64,000 nt of DNA from Ailanthus altissimus (taxonomy: Eukaryota; Streptophyta; Magnoliopsida; Sapindales; Simaroubaceae). Where the stretch lies: assembly GCA_946807835.1 (NCBI GenBank), contig OX327695.1:30406001-30470000 (forward strand), in the 5' to 3' direction. Made by a program: the position numbers and the translations under genes. The notes below the pieces were generated by a model. The model was not told the origin of the DNA and did no database searches. It was given only the letters and a program-made list of their open reading frames with translations. Shown here one piece after another: positions 11,748 to 23,994 of this stretch (within the stretch, counting starts at the first letter, position 1; every line of letters begins with the position of its first letter).

Positions 11748-12518
11748 AATATATAAAGAATTTATGATCTATACCTTTTGCATTAGCATCATATGCTTAA
11801 TACAAATATCATATACTTTATAAATATGAGCTTATCAATATATATTCAGTCATATATACAAATAAACTTTATTAATAAAAATATATTTATTATATATACT
11901 TTAAAAGTATCTAAAAGAATTAACTAAAACAAAATGTATTGAGATGATGATGATTTTAATAACCAAATAAAACACAACGTAGATTAAAAAAGAAAATAAT
12001 TAGGGTTCCTTTTTTCGTGGTCATCAAAATGTCAAAAAAGCAAGTAATGGATGCATAGAGAATATAGATAATGCAATGTCAAGAATCACTCAGTTTTACT
12101 TTTCCTTTGCCATTCAATGGGGTAGGGGTGGGCAATATATAAAGAGTTTATGATCTATACTTTTTGCATTAGCATCATATGTCTAATACAAAGATCATAT
12201 AATTTATAAATTTGAGTTTATCAATATATATTCAATCATATATACAAATAAACTTTATTAATAAAAAAATATTTATTATATATACTTTAAAAGTATCTAA
12301 AAGAAATAGCTAAAACAAAGTGTATTGGGATGACGATGATTTTAATAACCAAATAAACACAACTCAGATTAAACAAGAAAATGCCCAGGGTTCCTTTTTC
12401 GGTGGTCATCAAAATGTCAAAAAAGCAAGTAATGGATGCATAGAGATTACAGATAATGCAATGTCAAGAACCACTGAGCTTTACTTTTCTTTGCCATTCA
12501 ATGGGGGTAGGGGTGGGC
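11748..12518 (+). repeat. 386-bp direct tandem duplication
   Basis: Unit 1 (11,748-12,133) and unit 2 (12,134-12,518) are nearly identical. Both start AATATATAAAGA and both end in GGTAGGGGTGGGC. The shared end is the terminal sequence of the hAT-like family, so the duplication breakpoint lies inside an element terminus. The last 200 bp of each unit contains a more complex stretch (open in unit 2 from 12,320 to 12,526). It may be a captured gene fragment, but I do not recognise it. Confidence 0.85.
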
Positions 12519-12764
12519 AATTTTAGATTTTGGTTAGGTTTGAAAATTTTTTACCCATTCTTATTTCTGATAAAGACAAAGAAAGTTGTTTAGATAGAGA
12601 CAACCTTTGGGTCAGGTTGAAAATTTTTGAATTTTTTTTAAAAATCTCAAAATGGTGTAGTTTCGATTCGAGACAAGTTGATTTGGTACGGGACGGGTCA
12701 GGTTAGTTAGGGACGGTTCGAGTTGGGTCGAGTCGTAAATTCTCGATTTCTTTTTTAGATTAAA

Positions 12765-13130
12765 AAAATTCAAATTCAAATTGAATTACATTAAATGTTA
12801 CAATTTCAATTTCAATTTTTATTACGTTAAATGTCATAATTTCAAATTCAATTTTGATTTCAATTAAGTAAAATATTATAATTTCGATTTCAATTATGTT
12901 AAATATTATAACTCCAAATCTAAATTTGATTTTAATTATATTAAATATTAAAATTTCAATTTCAATTACGTGAAATGTTATAATTTCAATTACGTGAAAT
13001 GTTATAATTTCAATTTCAATTGAAATTGGATTCAGAATTATAATATTTAATGTAATTAAAATTAGAATTAGAATTAGAATTAGAACATTTAATGCAATTC
13101 AATTAAAAATTAGAATTAAAATTATAATAT
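12765..13130. repeat. Short head-to-head segment of the AT array
   Basis: From about 12,770 to 13,020 units read AATTACGTTAAATGTTATAATTTCAATT. After a small palindrome around 13,011-13,030 they read as the reverse complement (ATAATATTTAATGTAATT). The array therefore flips orientation at one point. Confidence 0.7.
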
Positions 13131-13149
13131 TTAGGGAAACTATAATGTT

Positions 13150-13910
13150 TCATAATATAAAAAAAAAATCTCCTACTAATATTTAATTTTTATTTTATTT
13201 TTACTAATATACTTTCACATTACTATTTTTAATAAATTTTTAATGTAATTATTTTTAAATGATATAAAATAATTGAAATAATAAAAATCATAAAATATTT
13301 ATATTATCATGAAAGGATGAATATTTAGTTATTTTATTTTTATTTTTATGCTTGTATATTATATTTTTATTATTATTAATATTTTTAATGCATTAATATT
13401 AATGCTCATTAGAAAGAATAAATATCTCATACTTTTTTTTAATTTTTTAAACACAATTACAAAAAAATAATGAAATAATAAAACCATTATATATTTATTG
13501 TTTCTCAACAAGTATTAATACTATTATCATTAAAAAAAATTCATTATTGAAATTCATTATTGACTTAAAAAAACTATTTTTTAAAAATATTAGTATTTAA
13601 TACTTTTTGAGAAAGAATAAATATATTATTTTCATTATTTTTAAATAATTATGTTTTAAAAAATATAACTTATTTATTCTTTCTAATGAGAATTAAATAT
13701 TAATGCATAAAGAATATTAAATATTAATAAAAATATAAAATATAAAACAAAAGAAAAAAGAAAAAGAAAATAATCAAAATACTCATCATTCCATCATAAT
13801 ATAAATGTTATTATTTTAACTACTACAGTTTTTTTTTTTTTTAAAAATACATTAATAATTTATAAAAAAATAATAGTGTGAGAGTAGATTAGACAAAACA
13901 CTATAAGAAT
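13150..13910. mobile_element. Foldback-like AT-rich insertion inside the array
   Basis: The array stops at about 13,130 and resumes at about 13,990. The material between folds on itself. The left-arm stretch AATGCTCATTAGAAAGAATA (about 13,400) is answered by TATTCTTTCTAATGAG (about 13,675). CTTTCACATTACTATTTTT near 13,210 is answered near 13,870. The estimated arms are about 250 bp around a central loop. This fits a foldback or MITE-type insertion. Exact ends are not resolved. Confidence 0.6.
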
Positions 13911-13989
13911 TAGGATTTAATGAAATCTTTGTAATAGTAAGTTTGTTTTTTAGTAATATCAAATATTAGGGGGGTAAGTGAGTAATACT

Positions 13990-15640
13990 TAAAATAGGAG
14001 GAGGCAATTTATACTTTGCATAATATTTAACGTAATTAAAATAGAATTTAAATTTAAAATTATAATATTTAACGTAATTAAAATTAAAATTGAATTTGAA
14101 TTGAAATTGTAATATTTATTGTAATTAAAATCGAAATTGGATTTAAAATTATAACATTTAACGTTATTCAATTCAAAATTGAAATTAGAATCATAATATA
14201 TAACGTAATTGAAATCAAAATTAGATTTGAAATTATAATATTTAACATAATTAAAATTATAAAATTTAACGTAATTGAAATCGAAATTATAACATTTAAC
14301 GCAATTAAAATTGCAATTGCAATTAGAATTAGAATTTAAATTTTAACGTAATTCAATATGAGAATAGAATTAGAATTATAATATTTTGCGTAATTGAAGT
14401 CGAAATTGGATTTGAAATTATAATATTTAACATAATTGAAATCGAAATTGGATTTGAAATTATAATATTTAACGTAATTAAAATTAAATTAGAATTAAAA
14501 TTATAACATTTAACATAATTCACATTAGAATTGAAATTAAAATTATAACTTTTAACGTAATTGAAATTAAAATTAGATTTGAAATTATAATATTTAAAGT
14601 AATTGAAATAAAAAATAAAATTATAATATTTAACGTAATTAAAAAATAAATTAAATTTAAAATTATAATATTTAACATATTTGAAATTAAAATTGGATTA
14701 TAATTATAATATTTATCGTAACTGAAATCGAAATTAGATTTGAGAGTATAATATTTAACGTAAATAAAATTGAAATTGGATTCGACTTATAATATTTAAC
14801 GTAATTGAAATTATAATTGGATTTGAAATTATAATATTTAATATATTTGAAATTAAAATTGGATTGAAATTATAATATTTATCATAATTTAAATTGAAAT
14901 TGGATTTAGAATTATAATATTTAACATAATTAAAATTAAAATTAGAATATTTAACGTAATTGAAATTGAAATTAGATTAGAATTATAATATTAACGTAAG
15001 TGAAATTGAAATTGAATTTAGAATTAAAATATGTAATTTAATTAAAATTTGTAATTATAATATTTAATGTAATTGAAATTGAAATTGGATTTGAAATTAT
15101 AACATTTAACATAACAGAAATTAAAAATAGAATAAAAATGATAACATTTAACATAATTGAAATCAAAATTAGATTTGGAATTACAATATTTAACTTAATT
15201 GAAATTTAAATTAGATTAAAATTATAATATTTAACGTAATTGAAATTGAAATTGAAATTGAAATTATAATAATTAACGTAATTAAAATTGAAATTGGTGA
15301 TTAGAATTATAATATTTGATGTTATGAAATTAAAATTAAATTTGAAATTATAATATTTAATGTAATTAAAATTATAATATTTAACGTAATTCAAATTGAA
15401 ATTGGATTAAAATTGTAATATTTAACGTAACTGAAATTGAAATTAAATTAGAATTATAATATTTAATGTAATTAAAATATTTCCGTAATTTATATTGAAA
15501 TTGAAATTTATAATTATAATATTAATGTAATTGAAATCAAAATTGAATTTAAAATTATAACATTTTAAAATATTTAAAATTAAAATAAAATTTAAATTAT
15601 AACATTTAATGCAATTGAAATCGAAATTAGAGATTTCAAT
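13990..15640 (+). repeat. Degenerate tandem array, about 42-bp unit
   Basis: About 1.65 kb of repeats with the core ATAATATTTAACGTAATTGA followed by AATCGAAATTGGATTTGAA. The best-preserved stretch, about 14,380-14,480, gives a 42-bp period. Units vary in length by deletion and the array is more than 80% A+T. The same unit recurs in the other hAT-like copies, so it belongs to the element family. Open frames through it are low-complexity artefacts. Confidence 0.85.
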
Positions 15641-15885
15641 CAAATATATTTGATATAAAAAATTTGGGAGAAGCTAATGTAATACTTGGGGTAAAGATTA
15701 TGAGAACATTTAATGATCTCACTTTATCACAAGAGCATTATGTCGAGAAGTTTCTTGAGAGGTTTGGGTACACATCATGTAAATTGGTGGCAACATCTTA
15801 TGATGTTAGTGTTAAATTTTGAAAGAATATAGAACATAGTGACAATCAGAACTATTGTGCCCAAATCGTTGGTAGTCGTAGACGG
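15640..15885 (+). pseudogene. copia reverse-transcriptase fragment
   Basis: The translated stretch NLGEANVILGVKI followed by LSQEHYVEKFLERFGY resembles the copia RT region that normally reads DLGEA.ILGI...LSQ..Y. A stop follows at about 15,820, and a further short piece reads NYCAQIVGS. It is cut on the left by the AT array and fades on the right. It belongs to a different copia family from the one in TLP1. Confidence 0.8.
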
Positions 15886-17238
15886 ATATATCTACTTTTT
15901 TCATTATATATTTTACTCTTTACTCTAACAAATGGTGTGGCCTTTTAAAGAGTGTTATGTCTCCTTAGAGAAATACTTACACTCTAAAAATACTTCAAGC
16001 ATACTTTAATTGATTCAATTAATTTATCTTCTCATTCTTTGATCCATTATTCTCTCTTGTTAATTATTTTCAAAGTAAACACTTATTATTGAAGGAGAAT
16101 ATATTTACTGTGTACCTTTATATTCTCTAATAAGTCATTAAATCTTGACACTATCCTACTTCTAACTTAAATGTACCATTAATTATTATCAATTATAAAA
16201 ATAAAAATAATTTAAGGACAATACTAAATATGCTTTGACTTTACATTATTCTTAATAATATCTTTGTGTTACTTTTCTCGTATAAATATGCACTCGAAAT
16301 CTCACTTATAAAATTTTATTATGAAAAACACCAATATATTTTTTTTCTAAAAAATTTTTCACGATATATTTAAACATAGCCTATGAAATTTCAACTTTAA
16401 AACACTAAAAAAAAAGTGTTTTTCTTTTTTATTTATTTTTTATGAAGTATGTTAAAGTGCGCATCATTATCAGTACTGTTTATGTCAAATTACATGTGTT
16501 TCCACGCTTGCTTGAAACAAATAGATTCCTTACTTGTGAACACAATCTACGCAAAAGTCGTGGACTCACCAAATATGCCTAATTCAAATGAGGTATGTGT
16601 TGCTATCATGCCCATTTTGAGTGCTATGTTAATAGTGCAATATTATTATAATTGGATTAACAAAATAAATCAGTAAGTTCACATATCGCCGTCCAGAAAT
16701 TTAAAGGAAGCAAGTTAACATCAGACTTTTTTTTCGGATGAGATGAAGGGGGAAGTGAGTCAGGACCATTCAAGAAAGTGGCAGTGACTGGTTGGTCTTA
16801 GGCTTCTTAAAACAAGCAACAACTAACATGTGAATTATCTGCTGGCGAAAAAGCACAGGCCAAGTAATTTGCTAGATAGTAGGGCCACATATTTCTGAAT
16901 TAGCTCGTTCTAGTTAAGTTAATGCTGATAGCAACTATACAAACACAGAACAGTTTTAGAGAAACATTCCCATTTCAAATGTTCTGAGATTGTGAAGTGA
17001 AACTCAGGCTTGGCTCCCTCTTGAAACCACTTGTCTTTTCTGCGATATATTGTTTCTTAAATGCAAATGTATCTGTCTACTTCAAGGTGTCATGTTGAAC
17101 TCAGTTTATGAACAAGAATCAATTGTGTCAAATGGGCATAAAATTTATTTATTTTTTTCAAATCAAGAGTAAGAAAAGTTTTGTATAAAGAAGTAGAAAT
17201 TTAATTAAGGTGGCTGTATCATGGATAAGGTCATTAGA
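15886..17238. other. Intergenic, no gene recognised
   Basis: AT-rich sequence up to about 16,440, then slightly more complex DNA. A short open frame at 16,449-16,676 has no recognisable domain. Nothing is supported here. Confidence 0.5.
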
Positions 17239-17490
17239 CTAACTAAGTTTTCTAAAAGGAGATTCTATCTTATGGGCTGTACGAGCTGCAATTACTATTG
17301 CTATTGGCGGCTGTAAAGCTGCAGTGTTTTCCTGAGCAAAGTCTTTGACATTGTCTAAAGAAGCCCACAAAATTTTTGGGGCAAGTGCATAAAGCCATGA
17401 TCTGGCAAGTACTCTGATGGTAAAACTAAAGCAACCACCAAAGCCTCCACCTTCCCACTTCCAAGCTACTTGGGAAGTAGGGTTAGCCAC
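17239..17490 (-). CDS. Unidentified small open frame, 83 codons
   Basis: It starts MANPTSQVAWKWEGGG and includes a glycine-rich stretch and hydrophobic patches. Composition is more protein-like than that of neighbouring frames, but I recognise no family. It could be an exon remnant of a captured gene or a chance frame. No TATA box, partner exon or conserved neighbour supports it. Confidence 0.2.
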   Translation of the reverse strand: MANPTSQVAWKWEGGGFGGCFSFTIRVLARSWLYALAPKILWASLDNVKDFAQENTAALQPPIAIVIAARTAHKIESPFRKLS

Positions 17491-17499
17491 TAGCTTCTC

Positions 17500-18713
17500 T
17501 GCTTTGAAAGTTTACTTGCTTGTCGGAAGGCTAAGACGGTTTTGCTTTTAATCTTGAAATCCGGTATTCCAGCTTCTCTTGAAAGCACTTCCAGGGTCAG
17601 CTGATGTTCAAGTTACTGCAGGTTCAAGGAAATTGGCTTAACCCCTCCAAATGCACTGAATATCAGCATAATCCATTTTGTTATAATCCAAATTGTTATA
17701 ATGTTTTTGTCTCGTTGGCTCTCGAAAGCCAGATTAATGAAAAAGATGTGTGTAAACGCACTAAAGTTGAAGGAACTTTGAAAATTCCTAGACAATTTTG
17801 AGAGGATAATCAAGAAAAAGTTGAAAATAATAAAGAATTGAAGAAAGCAAACAAAAGGGACTTTCGATAAACCATATCTTGATATGGGCCAAAACTAAAG
17901 CCACAGGCTACCACTTTCCTTCCTCCAATATTTGCTTCGATCTCCAAATTTCAGTCCTTTGACCTCTTTTTATAATATTTATGTTACATGTACAATCTTT
18001 TATACATTTGTCGTATTCAAATCTTAATCTTATTTCTTCTTCTGTTATTATTCCAACCTTAGAGTGAGTGTCACTTTTCATCATTACTCGTATAATACAA
18101 GCCTTTTGCCTCAAAGAAACATGCTAACAAATTAAAAATAAACTTAAGAAACAATAGATTCTTCAAAACCCTTTTCAAAAATAATGTTCGTATTATCAAA
18201 ATCAGTATCAATGTAGTGGGATGTCGCAAAACTTTAATAAAGAAACGGTTGATCGGATGCAGAGAGGAAAATGCAAAAGGGAGATGATGCCTATTAAAAA
18301 GATCAAGTTAATATTATCCACAGGGTCACTTTACACGGCATATTAGGGCATCAATGGAGATCCCCAAGACATCGATGGAACTTGGAACTTGGAAGTGTCC
18401 ATTTCTCAAAGGAAGAAAAAGTACAAGTAGTTTATAAGTCTCCTTATTGATACCTAGTCTCAATTCTTAATGAAAAATCTTGATAAGCTTCATCAAGTTA
18501 TCATTTTATTTTACAGGAACAAGAATATCAAATTAATCCTGTGAGATAATATTATTCTTTAAATGCATAACAGATGTCTCAATGATTATTTCAGAAGCCT
18601 TGTAACGTAAACAAAAGAAGAAGCAATCAGTTAGAGGCAGACGTATCAGTTGATTTGTGCTTAGTTTTGATTTTCCGGTTGCCATGTTCATTAAATTTGT
18701 CAGTGGTGAAAAA
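17500..18713. other. Intergenic, no gene recognised
   Basis: Short frames on both strands overlap one another at 17,604-17,813 without homology. No repeat ends were identified. Confidence 0.45.
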
Positions 18714-19661
18714 TCATTAAAAAATTAGTGATTTAACAATTTTAGTTAAAAAAGAATTGAGATAAATATCAAAGTGAAGAGTTACAAGAAGTTTAGAGCG
18801 TATGAGACACTTATAGAGAAGTCTAGGACGTGTGGGACACAAAAGGGGAAGCGAAATGGGACTTAAAAACTTAAAGGACGCGAAGAAAACGCAGGAGGAG
18901 CTGCCAGGGTTGAGCGTCGCGGTGCCCAGGACAGCAACCCAGCGCCGCAGCACTGGGTCCTCAGTGTCGCAGTGATGGGTGTGATAATGCCTAGCGCCGC
19001 GGCACCAGACGCGTCAAAAATCTATTTTTCTTCGGGATTTCAAGTTTTGGAAAATTTTGAACTTCTAAAACAAGTGGACTTTTACTCTAACAAGTAATAG
19101 GGTTAGTAGGCACGAAATACACCCTATATAAACACTTGTAAACCCTTAATTTCAGATTAAGTATTAAGAGAGACTCTAAGAGAGGAGAAGAACTGGATAG
19201 ACACTAAGTGCTTGTGTGCGCTAGGGTGGAACCGTTGTTTGAGTGATCATTGTTCATAATAGAGTAAGGGTTCACTAAACGTTTAGATCCTTTTAAAAGT
19301 TCTTCAGTTTGGGTTTTTCTTGTAAAATTTTTAGGGAGTTATAATAAGAGAGGTTAGGATCTTTGAATCTACCGTGGACGTTGGCAATTGACCGAATCAC
19401 GTAAGATTGTGTTGTGATCTTTTATTTTTTGTTTTGGATTCTTGTTGTTTTTACTTGATTGACAAATTATTCTACTGTGCAAGAAGGTTAATGTTTTAAG
19501 TTGAACTTAAAATTCTTCACTTTAATATAACCTCGAAAGAGAGAAGAACCTCGAAAGAGAGAAGGGTTTTTGTGACACTCAAATCTTTATACCATATTGA
19601 TTTTTATCTCGTAACCATCGTTTTCTTTGCTATCTTATCACACGTCAACTGCAATTTCACA
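18714..19661 (+). mobile_element. Solo LTR-like block, family L1 copy 2
   Basis: About 950 bp, similar in size and landmarks to 9,814-10,789: AAATTAGTGATTTAACAATTTT at the start, CACTAAGTGC, CGCTAGGGTG, ACCGTGGACGTTGGCAATT, and the end CAATTTCACA. It differs by a GC-rich inner stretch (about 18,895-19,015) carrying several GCGCCGCGGCAC-like motifs. The left edge is uncertain by a few bases. No internal coding region is attached. Confidence 0.6.
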
Positions 19662-20918
19662 TGGTCTTATGATAACTTTTAGCAGCAGATTGCTGTTAAG
19701 ACTTGTAATATGTCCTCTGAAAAATCAGATTTTCATATCTGATTTTTTAGAACCAAATGTGTGGGGACTAACAGGAAGAGCAAGCTGCCCATGCATATTA
19801 TAAATTCATGGCTCTGCATGCAGCTTGAGTTAATTCATTTGGATAATCTTCTGAAATGGGAAACTTCACATGGATTGATGGGATAATGTTAGGCAAACAT
19901 TTGTGGTTTTAAGTTCATTAAAAGAAATTTGTAGAGTTAAAAAAAATGTTTTACCCATATCATACAAGTGCTTTGGTTTGATAATACAGGCACTGTGATT
20001 ATTAATTGGAAAGCTGGATAAAACTGACCCACTAGAAAGGCAAAGCAAATCAAGCAAAAAAGAGTTAGTGAACCGAACGAACCGATCGAGTTCAATTTGT
20101 TTCAGTGAGGCCCTGTGACTTTGTACCAAGTTCCTGCAGATAGAGTTGAAAGATACGCTAATTGTAATTTCACTCAAAACACCCACATCACGAGTCATGT
20201 GAAATTGTTGGCATTCGACATCTTAAGTTAACTTCAAAAGTTTGTCATCTCAAATTCTCTTTAGAAGATCAAACAGACAATGGGACAGATAATAAAAGCA
20301 TGATAAAACTTGCTTTCAATCTCATTGTTTCCTAACTAAGTCATTTATTGAATCATTATCTTAAAAAAAGAGAGAAAATTTAAAGAATTTTTTTTTATAT
20401 GTATCTAAAGAAAATTTAAAGAAATATTTTAAAAAAAGAGAAAATTTATTGTATCTCAATTCTCAAACTTCTCATTTCCCAAATATGTTTTTTTTCCTCT
20501 TTAAATGTTAATATTTAATCTACATGTATTTCTATAGAATTTAGTTATTGGTGTTCTAAATAAAGAAAAATGTACTATGATAAAACTTGCTCTCAAATTA
20601 GGGCGTGGCTCAATCCGTTTGTAATTGCAGGAATTTTTAGAACCTAATATGCATTAAGGAGGAGTATTTCAACCTAATCTTTCAAGAGATTTAATTATCA
20701 TTTAAAAAATTATAAATTCAATTCGTAAGTATAAATTTTTTTAAATTCTACGACCAACATATGGAATGTGAGTCTTAAACAGTATAAAGCTTGTCCAATT
20801 TGTTTATATTGTTAAAATTACCTCTCTCCAATATCATTTATCAAACTATAATAATATTAATAAAAACATTTCTCATGTACAGCTACTAATAAAAATTATC
20901 AAAAGAATACCCATAAAT
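19662..20918. other. Intergenic, no gene recognised
   Basis: A 110-codon minus-strand frame at 19,866-20,198 has no recognisable motif. AT-rich sequence follows up to the pararetroviral boundary at 20,919. Confidence 0.45.
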
Positions 20919-21284
20919 ATACCAATATGGGAGCCAAGGCTAGTCCCAAGGTATGTTAGACTTGTTGCCCTAATGCAGCCTTTTGCCTATAACTAGACTT
21001 ACGACAGTCAGCCTCTTATAAGACTTGGCAACAACTCCTTTCAGGACCAAGAATTTTAACATGATAATAGATTTGTGAAGTAGAGGATCCTCATTGATCC
21101 TCATTGAGACAATTATAGAGTAAATATTTTGAGATTTTCAATAAAAATCTTTATAATGGATCGAGCTTCACTATCTTGTATTAGTCTTGCTTCAAGAATT
21201 TGGAGCTTTAGACAGATATGGAAAGCATGATGATATTTTATTTTCTTTTCAACTGTTCTCTGCCCCCCAAGGTAAAGAAGAAGT

Positions 21285-21298
21285 CTCTTTATATAGAG
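21285..21298 (-). promoter_or_regulatory. Pararetroviral TATA region, copy 1
   Basis: On the minus strand CTCTATATAAAGAG matches the TATA region of the inverted partner at 29,021-29,032. An ACGT-core motif (TTACGTGAAG, about 21,495) lies about 200 bp upstream in viral sense, where the partner has CCACGTGAAG. This looks like the pregenomic RNA promoter. It points out of the element toward lower coordinates. Confidence 0.6.
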
Positions 21299-22576
21299 GG
21301 ATGAGGACTATTACAAACTAGACACATGATAGATTCAAACAAAATATGGAAAAGATTCAACACACAAACTTTTAAACGTAGCACGCAGGCTGCTAAAGCA
21401 AAAGCAGACTGGAACACTTATTCAACTAGGACAATAATTTAAAGACATTTTAAGAGACAGACCCATGTGAAAATTTCTTTTAGCAAAAGTAGATTCTTCA
21501 CGTAAGTCAAAGGCTGATGGAGGACTAGTCACTATCTTCATTGTGCAAGCAATTTTTCATATCTGGTTTATATGTCAGACGTGTTTGGTTGAGAGCATAA
21601 ATGCTTTTCGGCTAGGGTCGATCCTAACTATATAGTAATATCAAGATCATGTTGGATCTCACTTTCTATGGGTAGTGGTTGAAAATCTTGAAAAAGGGTT
21701 AGGTTGAGGTTAGGTTAATGACTCGAATCATTATGATGTTGGGGGATCTGTGGTTGAGGAAAGGAGGAAGTGTTTGGGAAATATGGTATTTGTAGAAGGG
21801 AATGGCGATGTTTGGTATAGTCAACATCTCTGATATGTTTTATGTTTACATTTCTTCTTCTTTGGTCATGAATGAAAGTAGCCAACTGGATTTGTTCTTA
21901 AAAATCAAGTGGAATGATCTCCCATGGTGCTTGATCTTCTACTGAAATCTAGATAAATGGGGGAATAATCTAGTTCTTTTCTGCAAGAGTCTTTTCTAAT
22001 ATACTTAGTTCATTTTTATGATGTTCGGGTAAAAAGCTCAATGAATAAGGAAGGAAAAAGTAGTATTCAGTGGTGGGATAATATTAGACTTCTGTATTTA
22101 ATATAATTATACCTTTTCTTTGGAAAAACTGGGACTGCCTACTCACCAAATGAGTAAACTTGTAATACTACCATGAAAAGAGGTAAAACAATTGCAAAAA
22201 TTTTGCTACATGATGTTCTGGATCTAGTTGTAGTTGAAGCCATTCAAAAGTCCTCAAAAGAGGGAATTCAAAAGACTGGCGATGATTATGAGCACAGAAG
22301 ATAGAAACTAAAAACTTTGAAGAATAGGTGGTCAAGATTGAAGTCTAATCCTCCTAGAACATCAGAACTACAATGCAAATTGGATTCTTTGGCATATATT
22401 TTGCTGAGTCTAGGAGTATCAGAATGTAAAGTTCTAATTTTGATTAGGTCTACGAATTTTGAGGGAATTAAGGATACTGGCGGGTTAATAGTGATGATTT
22501 TCATGGCGAAGATGTTATAAATATTGTGGCAATTGGTTGGGATAACTTTATGTTTGAGGTGAGATGGTTTGGTTGT

Positions 22577-23463
22577 TGTTGTGCGATTTCTATACTAAGC
22601 ATAAGTGCACGCTATTGGGAACAAGTAATATATAATGAGTTGAGCGTCGATCCTATGAAGAATTATTATTACTCTTAACCAAGTACTAAAATTGTGTTAT
22701 CTCACTTTTATTCAAAAAAATGATAAATTTGATTTGTTTATGTTAAAACTAATTACTAATTTTACAAATCAATCCTAATTATGCAAACTATGTAAGCACA
22801 AATTGAATAATAACATGAATTCATAAAATTGGAATCAAATACTATAATGAAGTTCATGTATTGAGTTCAAGGCTACAATTCTAGATAATAAAATTAAATC
22901 AATATAACAAAAGTTTAATGACTAAATAAGAATAAATAAACATGATACAACAATATCAAACCAAATTTATGAAGATAAGAGTGCCTCCATTCAATTCATG
23001 GCCTTTGGTTGAATCCTAAAAAAGTTAGCTAAAATACTCTTGATTGTGTAATCTCTCTCCAAAATGTTAAAATGTTGTTTTTACACAATATGAGGATGAT
23101 TTTTGGGTTAGAAACATATTAGATTGAGAAAAAACGAGTTAGGGTTAGATTAGGGGCTAAATTTTTACGTTTAGAGGTGAAATATAGCATTTATAGAATC
23201 GTCAGAACGCTGGGGCATTTGTATTTTGGACTCCGGAGTGGTGGCACTGTAGCAATAATATTGTAGCACATCACTGTTCATGATTGCTGTAGCAATTTAC
23301 TATATCAATTTTCCTTATTTGCTCTAATTTCATCCTTTCCCATATTATCCTTATTTAACCATATAACAACAAATTTTAACGCATAAAAGCTCTTAAATTA
23401 CTCAAAAAAGTACAATTATTAAGATAAATAGGGTCAGATTATAGATCTAAAATATACTTATCA
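22577..23463. mobile_element. Solo LTR in the pararetrovirus, family L2 copy 1
   Basis: This 887-bp insert starts TGTTGTGCGATTTCTATACT and ends ATACTTATCA. It is flanked by GTTGT (22,572-22,576) and GTTGG (23,464-23,468), a 4-of-5 target duplication. It cuts the viral sequence just after RNase H. It shares start, end and AGTGCACGCTATTG-type internal sequence with the LTR at 35,149-36,547. An inner stretch repeats CACTGTAGCA and CACTGTTCA. Confidence 0.75.
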
Positions 23464-23468
23464 GTTGG

Positions 23469-23816
23469 GGCTTGTGGGTAAGCAGTATTTATAAGATTGC
23501 GAGAGAGAAAGTCAGCAAGAACATTTTCTTTGCCTTTAAGATGCTTCACTTGGAAGGAATAATTAGCAAACTATTATTGCTATTTAAGTAACTGTTGATT
23601 TGGAATCTTTTTCTGGTTGAATTGTAGCATCTTGGAAAATGAGAAAATGTTTAGCTTGATCAAAAAAATGTGACCAATAAGATGAAATTTGAATCTTTTA
23701 ATAGCTTTTTTGACAACTAATATTTTTTTTAAATGTACTGTAGTAGTGAATTTTTGAGCTAGAAAATACACCACTCTTGTAACCACAGAATCGCCTCTTT
23801 CTATTTTTTTCCTCAA
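23469..23816 (-). pseudogene. Pararetroviral RNase H region
   Basis: Minus-strand frames include KMLQFNQKKIPNQQLL, then HLKGKENVLADFLSR, the conserved end of Caulimoviridae RNase H (FK.K..P.PQLLRW...HIKG..N.LADFLSR). The expected tryptophan after LL is lost at a stop near 23,580. Catalytic acidic residues cannot all be placed with confidence. In viral sense it follows RT directly. Confidence 0.8.
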
Positions 23817-23994
23817 GTAAAATTACTCCTCAGTAAAGATCATTGATGTCAATCTCAATGATTCTTTTTCCATCAGAGAGGATTTTAAGGGTGGTAAAGT
23901 AAGAACAATCCTTTTTAATATCTGGACAACTATTGTTTATTCTTTTAACCATGGGGTTGATTTTTCTTTAACATCAGGTAAAAAGGTTTAGTTA

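Larger units (their letters stand above)
12508..15640 (+). mobile_element. hAT-like element relic, copy A (left terminus plus array)
   Basis: It starts with TAGGGGTGGGCAATTTTAG at 12,508, matching the termini of copies B and C. Next comes a subterminal region with GGGACGGGTC and GGGTCGAGTCG motifs, and then a long AT-rich array. No matching right terminus is found; the array abuts a copia fragment at about 15,640. The copy is therefore incomplete or rearranged. No transposase-like reading frame is visible in it. Confidence 0.7.

Noticed and set aside
12320..12526. A 68-codon frame as a gene
   Set aside because: The matching stretch in the first duplicated unit is broken, and the frame ends inside a transposon terminus. 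It is at best a captured fragment.
13989..15643. Minus-strand frames rich in N, Y, F and I in the AT array
   Set aside because: They are translations of the 42-bp repeat and have no protein-like complexity.
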